A stretch of DNA of 48,152 nt from JABMOW01 sp964409335 (lineage in GTDB: Bacteria > Fidelibacterota > Marinisomatia > SCGC-AAA003-L08 > JACNLC01): the NCBI GenBank assembly GCA_964409335.1, contig CAYPCW010000015.1:1-48152 (forward strand). The letters are read 5' to 3'. Below are positions 34,822 to 44,500 of the stretch, piece after piece. Numbering within the stretch: the first letter of the stretch is position 1; every line of letters starts with the position of its first letter. The notes below the pieces were generated by a model. The model saw nothing but the letters and a program-made list of their open reading frames with translations, ran no database searches and was not told where the DNA came from. The translations under genes were made by a program, and so were the position numbers.

Positions 34822-35598
34822 TTAATTAATCATTCCGCCAAAGAAAACCCTGATGGTTCTTTGATCGGGATTGGTGAGTCCGGCTGCCGGATCATTTGGA
34901 TTAACCGGAAATGAATAATAAATTTTTATCCGATACTTCCCTTTTAAGTTAAAGGCAAACTCTGTTTCAAAAAACCGGTCTGCATCCTGATCCTGAAACG
35001 TTCTTTGACCCCGGTTAATTTCCACATTCCCCAATCCCTGATACAAATATTGGGTATAATTCTGGGTTCCAAAATAATTGGATTGCAATACTCCTACTCT
35101 AATAGCTAAATCCCGAAAATGGAACCAGACTCCCGCAGAAACCGGAAATTCGTAAAAATAGTAGCTGTTGTGCTGAATGAATTTGTCGAAACCGGAAACG
35201 GAATTTTCACCTGCTACCGGTGCCGTCACGTCGCCGGTGATCTTTTGGAACCGGATACCTGCCGACAGATATCCAAACCCGAAATGACGGGTATATTGAA
35301 AATGTGCCGAAAAAAGCCCCTTACTCACCAAATCAGACCAATTGTGGTTTTGTGCCTGGATTTTTGCATTTCCTCCACCCAACCCTAGTTCGCCCTCCGA
35401 ATAGGCGGCGTTGAAAAAGGTCCATGTCAGGTGATAGGTGTTTAATTCCAATGGAATATCGCTAAGAACTTTATTTTCTAAATGCGTCTCAATTCCGGTG
35501 TAGGAAAATTCCAATTGCGCATTCAGTCGGTTTCCCACCCCTGCAAGAAAAATGCACGCCAATACCCAAACGGATGCCGTTCCACGAGTCCAAATCAT
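34822..35598 (-). CDS. Exported outer-membrane protein, unrecognised family
   Basis: A 258-residue protein with a signal peptide ending 'RLNAQ', about residue 28. The mature part shows repeated amphipathic strands rich in Tyr/Phe ('LSAGIRFQKITGD', 'YYFYEFPVSAGVWFHF', 'LAIRVGVLQSNYFG', 'KYRIKIYYSFPVN') and ends in 'RTIRVFFGGMIN', with aromatic residues near the end, as in outer-membrane barrels. Its start overlaps the stop of the Ig-repeat lipoprotein gene (ATGA), so the two are made together and may work as a surface anchor and adhesin pair. That role is an inference. Confidence 0.65.
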   Translation of the reverse strand: MIWTRGTASVWVLACIFLAGVGNRLNAQLEFSYTGIETHLENKVLSDIPLELNTYHLTWTFFNAAYSEGELGLGGGNAKIQAQNHNWSDLVSKGLFSAHFQYTRHFGFGYLSAGIRFQKITGDVTAPVAGENSVSGFDKFIQHNSYYFYEFPVSAGVWFHFRDLAIRVGVLQSNYFGTQNYTQYLYQGLGNVEINRGQRTFQDQDADRFFETEFAFNLKGKYRIKIYYSFPVNPNDPAAGLTNPDQRTIRVFFGGMIN

Positions 35599-38087
35599 GG
35601 CAACGTGACCTGTAAAGGAGTCTGGAGTGAACCTGCAGTTGCTCTGAAAGTGACATTCGACCCGCTGTTTTCAAAGGGATATGTAAACTGTGCCGTTGCC
35701 ATACCAGTGCCATCCGTCAGATCGCTGGAGGGAGATAAAGAACCGATCCCGGTTTGTAAGATGGTGAAGTCGACACTGTAATTCATGATGGGGTGGGATT
35801 CACTATCCGTAAGAATCGCATTTAGTATCAGGGTGGATTGTCCGCCAGAACTGCCTCCCGGCTGAGAGGATAGGGAGAGATATCCGGGATTCGGCTGTGG
35901 GAGAATTACCACGGTCACTGATCCGGGATTGAGCAAGCCATAGCCTGCCGTGACGGTGGCGGTTCCCACCTGATCCACCTGGGAGTACAGGGTTGTTGTG
36001 GCGGACCCTGTAGAACTTGTGATTGACGACGATTCGATAACCCCCAGATTCGTCGCCCAGTTCACAGTTTTCCCTACCAATGGGTTCCCATTCGTCGTTT
36101 CCTTCACCTGCGCCGTGATCAGTGTCGTGCTATATCCGTTGGCGATGATTTCAGACTCTACAGAGTTCACGGTAATGGTGATGCCTCTGAAGGTAATATT
36201 CGAAGTTACCGATAAGGATGGATTTTCCACCGAGGACACGGTGACATGCGCGGGCAGGTCAGACATGCCCGGCTGACTCCTGAGAAGGGCTTTCGATATC
36301 CCCGCTGCATCGGTAAACTTGTAAATTTCCTGCTGATTATTGGAAAATAACCCGGCATCCGTGGTAAACCGGATATTGGCTGCTGGAACCGTCCCACCCA
36401 GGTCATCAAATGTCGTGACGGTCAGAGTGTCCGTTGCCAGACCGTCCCCTAATATGCTGGTGAACTGTGGTTCAAGCGATAACGACGTAACATCAAGGGT
36501 AATGAGATTTATTTGAGTTGTGGAGAAAATCTGCATATTTCCCACATACGCCCGGACCAGCGCTGTACCAGTGAGATCTGCGACAGAGTGCAATACCGAT
36601 TGGGTATTTCCCTGGATATCAGAAAGGGTTGGGCTGTTGATGGTCCCCAGGGTGGTAGTCCACTGAACTGACTCACTGGAAACCGGAGACTGAAGGGTTG
36701 TTTCAAAAATATTCGCATGAATTGTCAGCGTACTGACGCCATCAGAAATGAGTGAATTGGGTACGGGAGGCACGACGGTTATGGAAATCCCTCTAAACTG
36801 AATGTCGATGGAATCCGAAATTCCGGAATTCCCAACGACTGATCCGCTAAGGGTAGTATTCAAATCTAAATTACTCACGGGGCTGATCAGTTCAAAGGAT
36901 GCAATTCCATTGATGTTTGTCACTCCGTATGTTGTGGTGATCGTTCCGAGGCTGTGAACGATGCTGACACCGATCCCCTCCATGGCGTTCCCGGCATCGT
37001 CGCCCACAAATGCGCTGATCGTGGCAAACCGGGTGCCGTTAGCAAGGATACTCGTGGATGAGGCGCTTAAAGCAATATTGTCTGCGCCCCCATGGACAAT
37101 GATCACAGGGGTCGTTCCCACAAGTCCATTTCCAATATCTCCGGTGATTTGTGCGGCACCGCTCAGCCCGGTGCTGGTGAGGGTGGTGTACGCCTCGCCA
37201 TCCACATTCGTCACACTCGGGTCACCGATATCGCCTAATGTGGTCGTCCAGGAGACGATTTTATCCGGTACCGGATTCAAAGTTGTGGTCTCATGCACAA
37301 ACGCCACAACCCGTGTAGAATCAATTGCAGATTGAATATAATTGGAATCCGGTGTCAGTTGCACGGTAATTCCCGCAAAAATTATGGATACGCTATCTCT
37401 TTTGGCGGGATTATTCACGACCCAGCATCGAATCACCGTTGAAATGTCACTACCGGAAGGAATACTGTGCAATACTCCGTATGCGAACCCGGAACTGTCT
37501 GTCGTCACAATAGATTCGTTCAATAAACCATAATCTGATGTTAAATAGAGTGAAAGATCAAAAACATTTCCCGCAGTACTGATCGGCCGGAGGTTTAATT
37601 GAACGGTTGATTCTCCATCACTGAGTATCCGGCTTTTATTCGTCGTTAATTGAATAGAGGTGATAATTGGGATTACGGTCAATGTCAGTGAATCGGTAAT
37701 TGCGCCGGTGCGGGCGAAGATCTGAAAATTCCCATAATTTGTGGCCGGGGAAGTGTAATACGCCAGGACCCCGCCCAAAGAATCTGATAACGCATACGTC
37801 AACCCATCTGGATACGTCACTATCCCGGATTCGGGAACGAAGGCTGATGTTTCAAATATCACCTTGATGCCTTCCACTCCGGTTCCGGCTGCGTTGACAA
37901 CCATAGCGGTTATCAGACAGGTGTCCCCGCCCGATTCAACCAATAGTCTGGAGGTTGAAAAGTTCTGAAGGATCAGGGAAGTATCCGGGGATTCCATGGG
38001 GAGAACAAATGAGTCTGTGTCCGATGAACAGGTATAGAACATCGTACAGACAAAAATGATCATTATAATGGCTGATAGTTTTCTCAT
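35595..38087 (-). CDS. Large Ig-repeat (Big_1/invasin-like) surface lipoprotein
   Basis: An 830-residue protein with a lipobox 'MFYTC' (Cys about residue 20), so it is probably lipid-anchored. About eight Ig-like repeats of some 90 residues follow. Each has the pattern 'V..G...STTLITAQV.ET.NGNPL.GKTVNW.T.LG.I...S..T...G.A.TTL.S' (dots are variable positions), which matches the Big_1 domains of invasin/intimin adhesins. Repeats differ clearly from one another, so they are old. Such stalks hold a binding tip away from the cell or join other surface proteins. It overlaps the next gene (outer-membrane protein) by four bases. A pilin-like gene lies about 190 bases upstream. Confidence 0.78.
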   Translation of the reverse strand: MRKLSAIIMIIFVCTMFYTCSSDTDSFVLPMESPDTSLILQNFSTSRLLVESGGDTCLITAMVVNAAGTGVEGIKVIFETSAFVPESGIVTYPDGLTYALSDSLGGVLAYYTSPATNYGNFQIFARTGAITDSLTLTVIPIITSIQLTTNKSRILSDGESTVQLNLRPISTAGNVFDLSLYLTSDYGLLNESIVTTDSSGFAYGVLHSIPSGSDISTVIRCWVVNNPAKRDSVSIIFAGITVQLTPDSNYIQSAIDSTRVVAFVHETTTLNPVPDKIVSWTTTLGDIGDPSVTNVDGEAYTTLTSTGLSGAAQITGDIGNGLVGTTPVIIVHGGADNIALSASSTSILANGTRFATISAFVGDDAGNAMEGIGVSIVHSLGTITTTYGVTNINGIASFELISPVSNLDLNTTLSGSVVGNSGISDSIDIQFRGISITVVPPVPNSLISDGVSTLTIHANIFETTLQSPVSSESVQWTTTLGTINSPTLSDIQGNTQSVLHSVADLTGTALVRAYVGNMQIFSTTQINLITLDVTSLSLEPQFTSILGDGLATDTLTVTTFDDLGGTVPAANIRFTTDAGLFSNNQQEIYKFTDAAGISKALLRSQPGMSDLPAHVTVSSVENPSLSVTSNITFRGITITVNSVESEIIANGYSTTLITAQVKETTNGNPLVGKTVNWATNLGVIESSSITSSTGSATTTLYSQVDQVGTATVTAGYGLLNPGSVTVVILPQPNPGYLSLSSQPGGSSGGQSTLILNAILTDSESHPIMNYSVDFTILQTGIGSLSPSSDLTDGTGMATAQFTYPFENSGSNVTFRATAGSLQTPLQVTLP

Positions 38088-38280
38088 CTAAATATCTTTA
38101 GGTCTATTGAAATAATGAATAAAATTAATGATTCTACAGCCCCTCATAAAAGAACAATTAGAATCAGCGTTCTTAACTCAGACGCGGAGTACAAGATGAC
38201 GGACAGGACAACATATTACCAGGTAGAGGATGTGCCTCGCCCTAAGGAATCACGCCACGTAAACCCTCATGGAGAGATGG

Positions 38281-38760
38281 TCATTCCCAAGTCTTGCGCT
38301 TAGGAAGTTCAACTCCCGGAAGACCGCGAACGATAAAGAATTCGGTGCTGTCAGGGAATGAAGGAGAAATGGAATAATACCAAATTCTATTTTCTTCATT
38401 ATCCATCATAAATTCTATTTTTCCGGTTGCGTCATCAAGGGGTTGATAATTCCAGTGTAAATACCCGGAGATCAATAGTCTTTGCAAAAGCGGGGTTTCG
38501 GGATCGGGGTAGGTTTTTCTCCCGGTGGACATCAATTTTTCAGAGGCAAATAACAGTAAAGCAGATTGCAGATTTCCGAAAAATGCCTGTTCCGATGCAG
38601 TGTTCAACGCCTGCTTTAATTCAGCGTATTTCCCCATTAAAATGGTGGATGAAATCCCAAAAATCATAATTAATAGGATAAGTTCAAGATTTTTCCTCCG
38701 GGATTGAAAAAAATAGATCAGGCTGCCTTTTGTTTTTCCTACCTTATACTGTGGACTCAT
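38281..38760 (-). CDS. Pilin-like protein without a canonical prepilin cleavage site
   Basis: A 159-residue protein with a basic cytoplasmic stretch and then a single hydrophobic helix 'LELILLIMIFGISSTILMGKYAELKQALNTASEQAFFGNLQSALLLFASEKL'. This is very like a type IV pilin or type II pseudopilin N-terminal helix, with Glu where E5 would be. The usual G|FTLIE before it is 'RRKNLE', so the prepilin peptidase site looks lost. The C-terminal globular part ends in 'FFIVRGLPGVELPKRKTWE'. It may be an uncleaved minor pseudopilin-like protein. It lies upstream of the Ig-repeat lipoprotein on the same strand but with about 190 bases between. Confidence 0.55.
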   Translation of the reverse strand: MSPQYKVGKTKGSLIYFFQSRRKNLELILLIMIFGISSTILMGKYAELKQALNTASEQAFFGNLQSALLLFASEKLMSTGRKTYPDPETPLLQRLLISGYLHWNYQPLDDATGKIEFMMDNEENRIWYYSISPSFPDSTEFFIVRGLPGVELPKRKTWE

Positions 38761-38945
38761 ATTTTCCTGTAAATTGCTTTTCGAAGTTTGATATTATAGA
38801 GCTAAAAATTATGATTTAGAGCATGATTAAAGGAAGAAGAAATTATTGACATTGTTGTCCCGCAGAGTTTTGGTGTGAGGAATGTTTCTAATAGAGATGT
38901 ATCCCTGTTACAGAACGGATTCGTATCCCTAACTTTTCTTCAGGT

Positions 38946-40382
38946 ATGAGCAATATTTTAACCTTATTGGAACAAAACGCAGACCATGCCAGGGTGTTCA
39001 GGGATGCGGGTAAACTGGGGAATGACCTCGGGTACCCCGTTTATCTCGTTGGGGGGTATGTACGGGATCTGTTTCTGGGCCGGCAAAATGTGGATATCGA
39101 TCTCATGGTGGAGGGTGACGGCATTGAATTCGCCCGCCGCTTAGGCGATCGATTTGGAATATCAAATATTGTTGTGTATGAAAAATTTAAAACTGCGTTG
39201 ATCCCTTTGACCGGGATGGAAATCGAAATTGCTACTTCACGATCGGAGACCTATAAGCCTGATTCCCGGAAACCGGACGTAAATCCCGCATCGGTAAGAG
39301 AAGATTTGACCCGTCGGGATTTCACGGTCAATGCGATGGCTGTTTCTTTATGCCCTGTTTCATACGGCGATATCATCGATCCTTTCGGGGGCATTCAGGA
39401 TATGCAAAAGCGGACCCTTCGGACACCGCTGGCGCCGGACGATACCTTTTCCGACGATCCTCTACGAATGCTGCGCGCAGCCAGGTTTGCCGCTCAATTG
39501 GAGTTCAATATTGCCATCGATGTGCTTCAGGCCATCGTGCGTCAATGCAGGCGGCTCTCTATCATTTCAAAAGAACGCATCACCGAAGAAGTGATCAAGA
39601 CACTTAAAACATCCAAACCCAGCACCGGTTTTAAACTGATGAAAGACACCGGGCTGCTCCAAATCGCATTTCCGGAGCTTGATGTCATGTCAGGGGTGGA
39701 TGTGCTCGACGGTAAGGGACACAAAGATGTTTTCCTGCATACGCTGCAGGTGGTGGACAATGCCGCAAAATTAACACCCAAAATGGATGTCCGCTTTGCA
39801 GCCCTTGTACATGATATTGCCAAACCGGTCACCAAGCGGTTTCAGGTTGGAAAGGGGTGGACATTCCACGGGCATGACGAAATTGGGAAACGAATGTTGA
39901 TCAATGTGGCAAAACGAATGAAACTATCAAAAGACCTGCGTGATTATCTCATGAAAATGACGAAACTGCACCTGCGCCCCATCGCCCTTGCAAAAAAAGA
40001 GATTACCGACAGTGCGATTCGCAGGGTGATGTTTGAGGCGGGTGAAGATCTGGACGATCTGATGACGCTGTGCCGCGCGGATATTACCACAAAAAACACC
40101 TCAAAAGTGAAACAGTATATCACCAACTTCGACAGGGTAGAAACCCTGATGCAGGATGTTCACCTTCGGGATGAAATGAGATCGTTTCAGTCGCCGGTAC
40201 GCGGGGATGAGATCATGCAAGCCTTGAAACTCAAGCCGGGTCCGCTGGTGGGTAAGGTTAAAAGTGCGATCGAAGCGGCGATTCTGGATGGTGTGATCGA
40301 AAATACCCACGAGGCCGCCTTCAAATTCATGATGGAAAACCCGGGGAGCCCTGTCTGCCGACAGGCAGACCTGAACTGTTAA
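38946..40382 (+). CDS. cca: CCA tRNA nucleotidyltransferase with HD domain
   Basis: A 478-residue enzyme that adds or repairs the 3'-CCA end of tRNAs. The head domain shows 'YPVYLVGGYVRDLFLGRQNVDIDLMVEGDGIEFARRL' with the two catalytic Asp residues of 'DIDL', then 'RDFTVNAMAVSL', 'DPFGGIQDMQKRTLRTP' and 'DDPLRMLRAARFAAQLEF'. An HD phosphohydrolase domain follows ('HKDVFLHTLQVVDNAAKL', 'FAALVHDIAKPVT'). The poly(A) polymerase family is close, but the HD fusion and length favour CCA addition. The last residues ('PVCRQADLNC') are encoded by an inserted palindrome. No obvious ribosome site precedes ATG 38946. It fits the local tRNA-Asn, which lacks an encoded CCA. Confidence 0.88.
   Translation: MSNILTLLEQNADHARVFRDAGKLGNDLGYPVYLVGGYVRDLFLGRQNVDIDLMVEGDGIEFARRLGDRFGISNIVVYEKFKTALIPLTGMEIEIATSRSETYKPDSRKPDVNPASVREDLTRRDFTVNAMAVSLCPVSYGDIIDPFGGIQDMQKRTLRTPLAPDDTFSDDPLRMLRAARFAAQLEFNIAIDVLQAIVRQCRRLSIISKERITEEVIKTLKTSKPSTGFKLMKDTGLLQIAFPELDVMSGVDVLDGKGHKDVFLHTLQVVDNAAKLTPKMDVRFAALVHDIAKPVTKRFQVGKGWTFHGHDEIGKRMLINVAKRMKLSKDLRDYLMKMTKLHLRPIALAKKEITDSAIRRVMFEAGEDLDDLMTLCRADITTKNTSKVKQYITNFDRVETLMQDVHLRDEMRSFQSPVRGDEIMQALKLKPGPLVGKVKSAIEAAILDGVIENTHEAAFKFMMENPGSPVCRQADLNC
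40353..40370 (+). repeat. Palindrome at the 3' end of the cca gene
   Basis: GTCTGCC-GACA-GGCAGAC is a perfect inverted repeat, overlapping a second one CCTGTC-TGCC-GACAGG (40349-40365). Similar GC-rich palindromes are scattered in many genomes of this superphylum. Here it forms the last codons of the protein. It may also help to stop or stabilise the transcript. Confidence 0.5.
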
Positions 40383-40420
40383 AATAATGGTTTGATGCTT
40401 AAAGTTTAAAGGAGTACATT

Positions 40421-40990
40421 TTGAAACATAATCTGAATCCACAGATGCGTTCGAGAATGGTCAGGCTCATACGATTACTGCTGCCTGCAGTCCTGGTACT
40501 ATGTGGTATCCTCCACCCGCAAGACGATCATCTGCCGGTCTACAGCCGCGAATACCTTATCGGCGCCGCCCGTGAACTCATGGCAGAAGCCCGGTATTGT
40601 GCCCTCATCACCCTGGATGAAAGCGGACACCCTCAGGCAAGAGAGATGTATCCCTTTTTACCGGATACCAGCATGATCGTATGGCTGGGAACCACCATAA
40701 ACAGCCGGAAGGTGGACGAAATCCGCAAAGATCCTCGTGTGACATTATATTACCAGGTAGAGGAGGCGAAGGGATATGTGACCATTCGGGGCAGGGCAGA
40801 AATCATTGACGATCCGGTAGAAAAAGCACACCATTTTATGCCCGGATGGTTCGAGTTTTATCCGGATATGACGGCATTTCTGCCCATCAAAGTCACCCCC
40901 GAAAAATTGGAAATCGTCAGCTATCCTCATCAGATTACCGGAAATGAGATCACCTGGCAAGCCCCTGCCGTGGAGTTCGATCAAAAATGA
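40421..40990 (+). CDS. Exported pyridoxamine 5'-phosphate oxidase-fold (PPOX) protein
   Basis: A 189-residue protein. The core fits the split-barrel flavin/heme-binding fold: 'LIGAARELMAEARYCALITLDESGHPQAREMYPFLPD', 'MIVWLGTTINSRKVDEIRKDPRVTLYYQV' and 'GYVTIRGRAEIIDDPVEK'. Unlike cytoplasmic family members it begins with a basic stretch and a hydrophobic segment 'LIRLLLPAVLVLCGILHPQD', which reads as a signal peptide. 'LCGILHP' lacks a clear lipobox. The start is TTG 40421, seven bases after AAAGGAG. It may reduce or bind a flavin, heme or F420-type cofactor outside the cytoplasm. The substrate is unknown. Confidence 0.75.
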   Translation: MKHNLNPQMRSRMVRLIRLLLPAVLVLCGILHPQDDHLPVYSREYLIGAARELMAEARYCALITLDESGHPQAREMYPFLPDTSMIVWLGTTINSRKVDEIRKDPRVTLYYQVEEAKGYVTIRGRAEIIDDPVEKAHHFMPGWFEFYPDMTAFLPIKVTPEKLEIVSYPHQITGNEITWQAPAVEFDQK

Positions 40991-41590
40991 TTCCCTCTGT
41001 CGCAGTTGTCCCGGACTCACACCTGTTCAAAGTTTTCTTATTAAGCTATCCAGCCCGTTCAGAATCAGTGAAAATAGGTTTAATGAAGAAAGTGTGCCCA
41101 TCATTTTTTAACTCGTCCGGGGAACCGCCGGTATGGCGCATAATAGCAGGATGGAGCGAATGTCATCTACGAGCCTGTCACCGGGCTTAAGATTCCTATT
41201 AAAGATACTCTCGAAAACCTGAAAATGGTAGCCTCGCCTCCGGCTTGTCATCAAAAAGACGATGAGAATGATCCTGCCGGCTTTAGCCGAAAACCAGAAC
41301 TAATTGTCCACTGACACTGCCTCCTGCAAAGCAAATATGCTCTCTGTTCCATCGCATTTTCTTCACTGTGGATCACCATCACTATTTATACAAAGTTGAA
41401 AAAAATACTTTGAAAATGGTAATAAAAAATTATATCTTCAAACTCATTTTGAAGAAAATTAATAATAATTGATTCTCGCAGACTGATTATCCCATCAGGT
41501 CTTTCTGACGGGTGATTTTTCTTTATCTGCAACAAATTAACGGCATTTTGCACCCATAGCCAAACAAACCTTTTGATAAAGGAGACCATT
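40991..41590 (+). other. 600-base region with no supported gene
   Basis: A 67-codon frame (40987-41190) has no recognisable domain, and I do not call it. Two small GC palindromes are present (CGGC-TTTA-GCCG at 41278-41289, and a GTAGCC/GGCT pair near 41229-41245) that resemble scattered repeats. The last 200 bases are AT-rich and should hold the promoter of the giant surface gene, together with the hairpin listed separately. Confidence 0.4.
41491..41523 (+). terminator. Terminator-like hairpin upstream of the giant surface gene
   Basis: CCCATCAG (41491-41498), loop GTCTTT, CTGACGGG (41505-41512) with one mismatch, then TGATTTTTCTTT. It looks like an intrinsic terminator, but no gene ends within 500 bases upstream. 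It lies 68 bases ahead of the next start codon, so it might instead act as a leader attenuator. Confidence 0.4.
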
Positions 41591-44500
41591 ATGAAGTATG
41601 TGAAAACCACCATCGTCAGCATATTTATTTCAATGCTAATTCCCCAGATAAATACCGGTACCGGAGCGGACGGCGCCATGGATATCCCTGTCGGTACTTC
41701 GGTAACGATCTGCGATATTAATACTCTGACCACAGGGACGAACAGCGCCGGGTCATTTATACTCAACGTAGAATCGACAGCCGGTTTCGGTAATGGCGAT
41801 GATATTCTCATCGTTACCATGCATGACCCGACGCGTGATTTTGCACAGAATCTGACCGGCAGGTATGAGCTGAATCACATTCAAACGGTCGGGAGCGGCA
41901 CGTTTCAATTGTATGAACCGTTATCACAGGACTTTCACGGAAGCAACGACCTCAACCATCAGGTGGTAAGAGTTCCCAATTATACTTATGTTAATGTGGA
42001 TGGAACACTCACATGTCCTGTATGGGACGGTTCATCCGGTGGTGTTTTGGCATTTAAATCAAATAATGTGCTCACCATCTCCGAAACGGGGATCATCGAC
42101 GCATCGGGCAAAGGGTATCACGGCGGCACTCAGTATGGCACTTCTCATGGTGGTGGACAGGGGGGTGAAAGTTACATAGGTTCAGGCGGATTCGGAGGGA
42201 ATTACAATAATAACGACGCACATGAAGGCGCAGGGGGCGGTGGGGCTGCATTTGCATATAACGCCGGCGCTCGTGGATGGGCAGGCGGTGGCGGTGGTGG
42301 TACGGCCGGTTCGGCTGGTATCGGGTCACCAACCCGGGGGGGGGCAGGCGGTGGCGGCGGCGGTCATGCTGGCAGCGGCGGTGGCGCCGGCTATGGCACT
42401 TTTGGATTCGGCGGACATGGCTATAATAACGCTTGCATTGCAGAAGATGGCGGCGATCACACATCCGGTGATGGGTGTGTTAATTCTACCGGTGGCGGTG
42501 GCGGCGGTGGGGGCGCTTATGGTACCCCGGACCTATCCCTAATGTATTTTGGCAGCGGGGGCGGATGTGGGGGCAGATATTCCGGTTTTACACCCGGCAC
42601 CGGTGGTTATGGCGGGGGGATCCTCATGATCTCTGCTAACCGTATTGAGAATAACGGCGTCATTCAATCCAATGGAAATACCGGCGGTAATGGCACAACG
42701 TACTCCGGCGGCGGCGGTGGCGGTGCGGGAGGTTCGCTTTTTTTGGTCGGTGACGATCTCATCAATTCGGGAAGTATCAGCGCCTCAGGCGGCGCCGGCG
42801 GGAACGGCTTCTATGGCAACCCCGGGGGAAATGGAGGTGCAGGAATTTCCCGGTTAGATTTTATCCGCTTAACAATTGAGGGTGTTATCTTCCCCGACCC
42901 CTTTATCGGGAATCTGGCTTTTGGTATTTTCCATAACGGACTTTTCAATACCAACGATGACGCCGGACCTTACGTGATTGATGCGGATATCATAGATGAA
43001 CAGGGGGACGCCATCACATCGGCAAGCCTGTTTTACCGTATTAACAGCGGAGTATGGCAGGAGGCGGCGATGTCAAGCGACGATGATACCCTGTTTACGG
43101 CGTCTATTCCGGGTCAGGTCGTCAACTCACCCGTAGAATATTACCTGTATGCGACAGACGGTACCGACCAATATACTGCACCCCCACTGGCGCCTGTGTA
43201 TCGATATTCGTTCATGGTGACGGGGTTTCCCCCACAGAACCTGGCTTTGGTTGATAATCATGACCTGAGTGTGGATTTAAATTGGGAGCCTCCCGTAGAT
43301 AACATGTTTCTCACGGGATATTCAATCTACCGGTCTGATGCGGCAAATTTTACACCGGGTCCCTCCACCCTTATCGTTACCGGTCTGGTGGACACATTTT
43401 ACACGGATACGGGATTGTCTGATTTTCATACGTATTATTATCAAGTTGGAGCAGATTATGATTATGATGGGATTCTGAACTCCAATTATACCAGTGGGTC
43501 AATTGTCGTAGACCATACAGAAATCACCACCCTTCATGGGTTTGTCTATCTTGAAGGTCAGACCAATCATGCCAATATTAAAATAAAACTTCATCCCGTG
43601 TCGCCGTCCGCCCAACCGGACAGCACCTGGACCAACGCACTGGGTCATTTTGAGTTTGATATCTTTCCCGGCGTCTATGATATTACCTATGAAAAATCAG
43701 GGTATGCCACCTACCAGATCGTGACCAATCAGTCTGTTATCTCGGATCTGGATTTGGGAGAAAGTACCATCAGCGCACTGGGGATTTCTAATATATCCGG
43801 GAATATATCCGGAGTTTGGGACGGAATTTACACGATCACCGGCGATGTTACGGTGGCCAATGGGGATTCATTGATCATTCATCCCGGTAGTCTAATCCAA
43901 TTTTCCGGCTATTACAATTTTTTTGTGAACGGATATTTGAATGCATCAGGAACTGAAGGGGACTCCATTATTTTCCGCCCTTTAAACAATTTTCAGAATT
44001 ATTCACCGGGGAATTGGCAAGGGATTGATTTTAATGATTCCTCAGATGACGGCTCTGTTCTTCGTTTTGTTCTGATTGAATACGCGGTCGATGGGGTGTA
44101 TTGGAATGAGGCGAATGCAACATTCGAAGACTCCCGGGTACATCATTGTTCAGATAGGGGAATTTATACGAACGGAGATACCTCTGATCCGTCGATTTTA
44201 AGGGTAATCACCCACCATAATGTGAACCACGGGCTGTATTCATATAATGGCGACGGGGTATTTGACCAGATCAATTCTCATCATAATTCCGGCTATGGCG
44301 CTTACTTTTATCATTATGCTCATGCAACGGTAACCCATTCTCAATTCAATCACAATTTATCCCACGGGATAAGGGCTCTGGACTATTCTTCTCCGACATT
44401 TGACCTGTGCGAAGTAAAAGATAATAACGACTGGGGCGTCCGGATCGATTATAGCAGCCCATTTTTCACCGATACCGAAATCTCCGGGAATTCAGGTTAC

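Noticed and set aside
38115..38303. Plus-strand 62-codon frame
   Set aside because: No similarity or ribosome site, overlaps the end of the pilin-like gene, and polar composition looks like chance.
40987..41190. Plus-strand 67-codon frame after the PPOX gene
   Set aside because: Its start overlaps the PPOX stop as in an operon, but the product shows no fold pattern and the DNA around it looks non-coding.
42093..42464. Minus-strand frame rich in Arg and His
   Set aside because: A reverse reading of the glycine-rich region (GGN codons become arginine/proline/histidine), a typical shadow.
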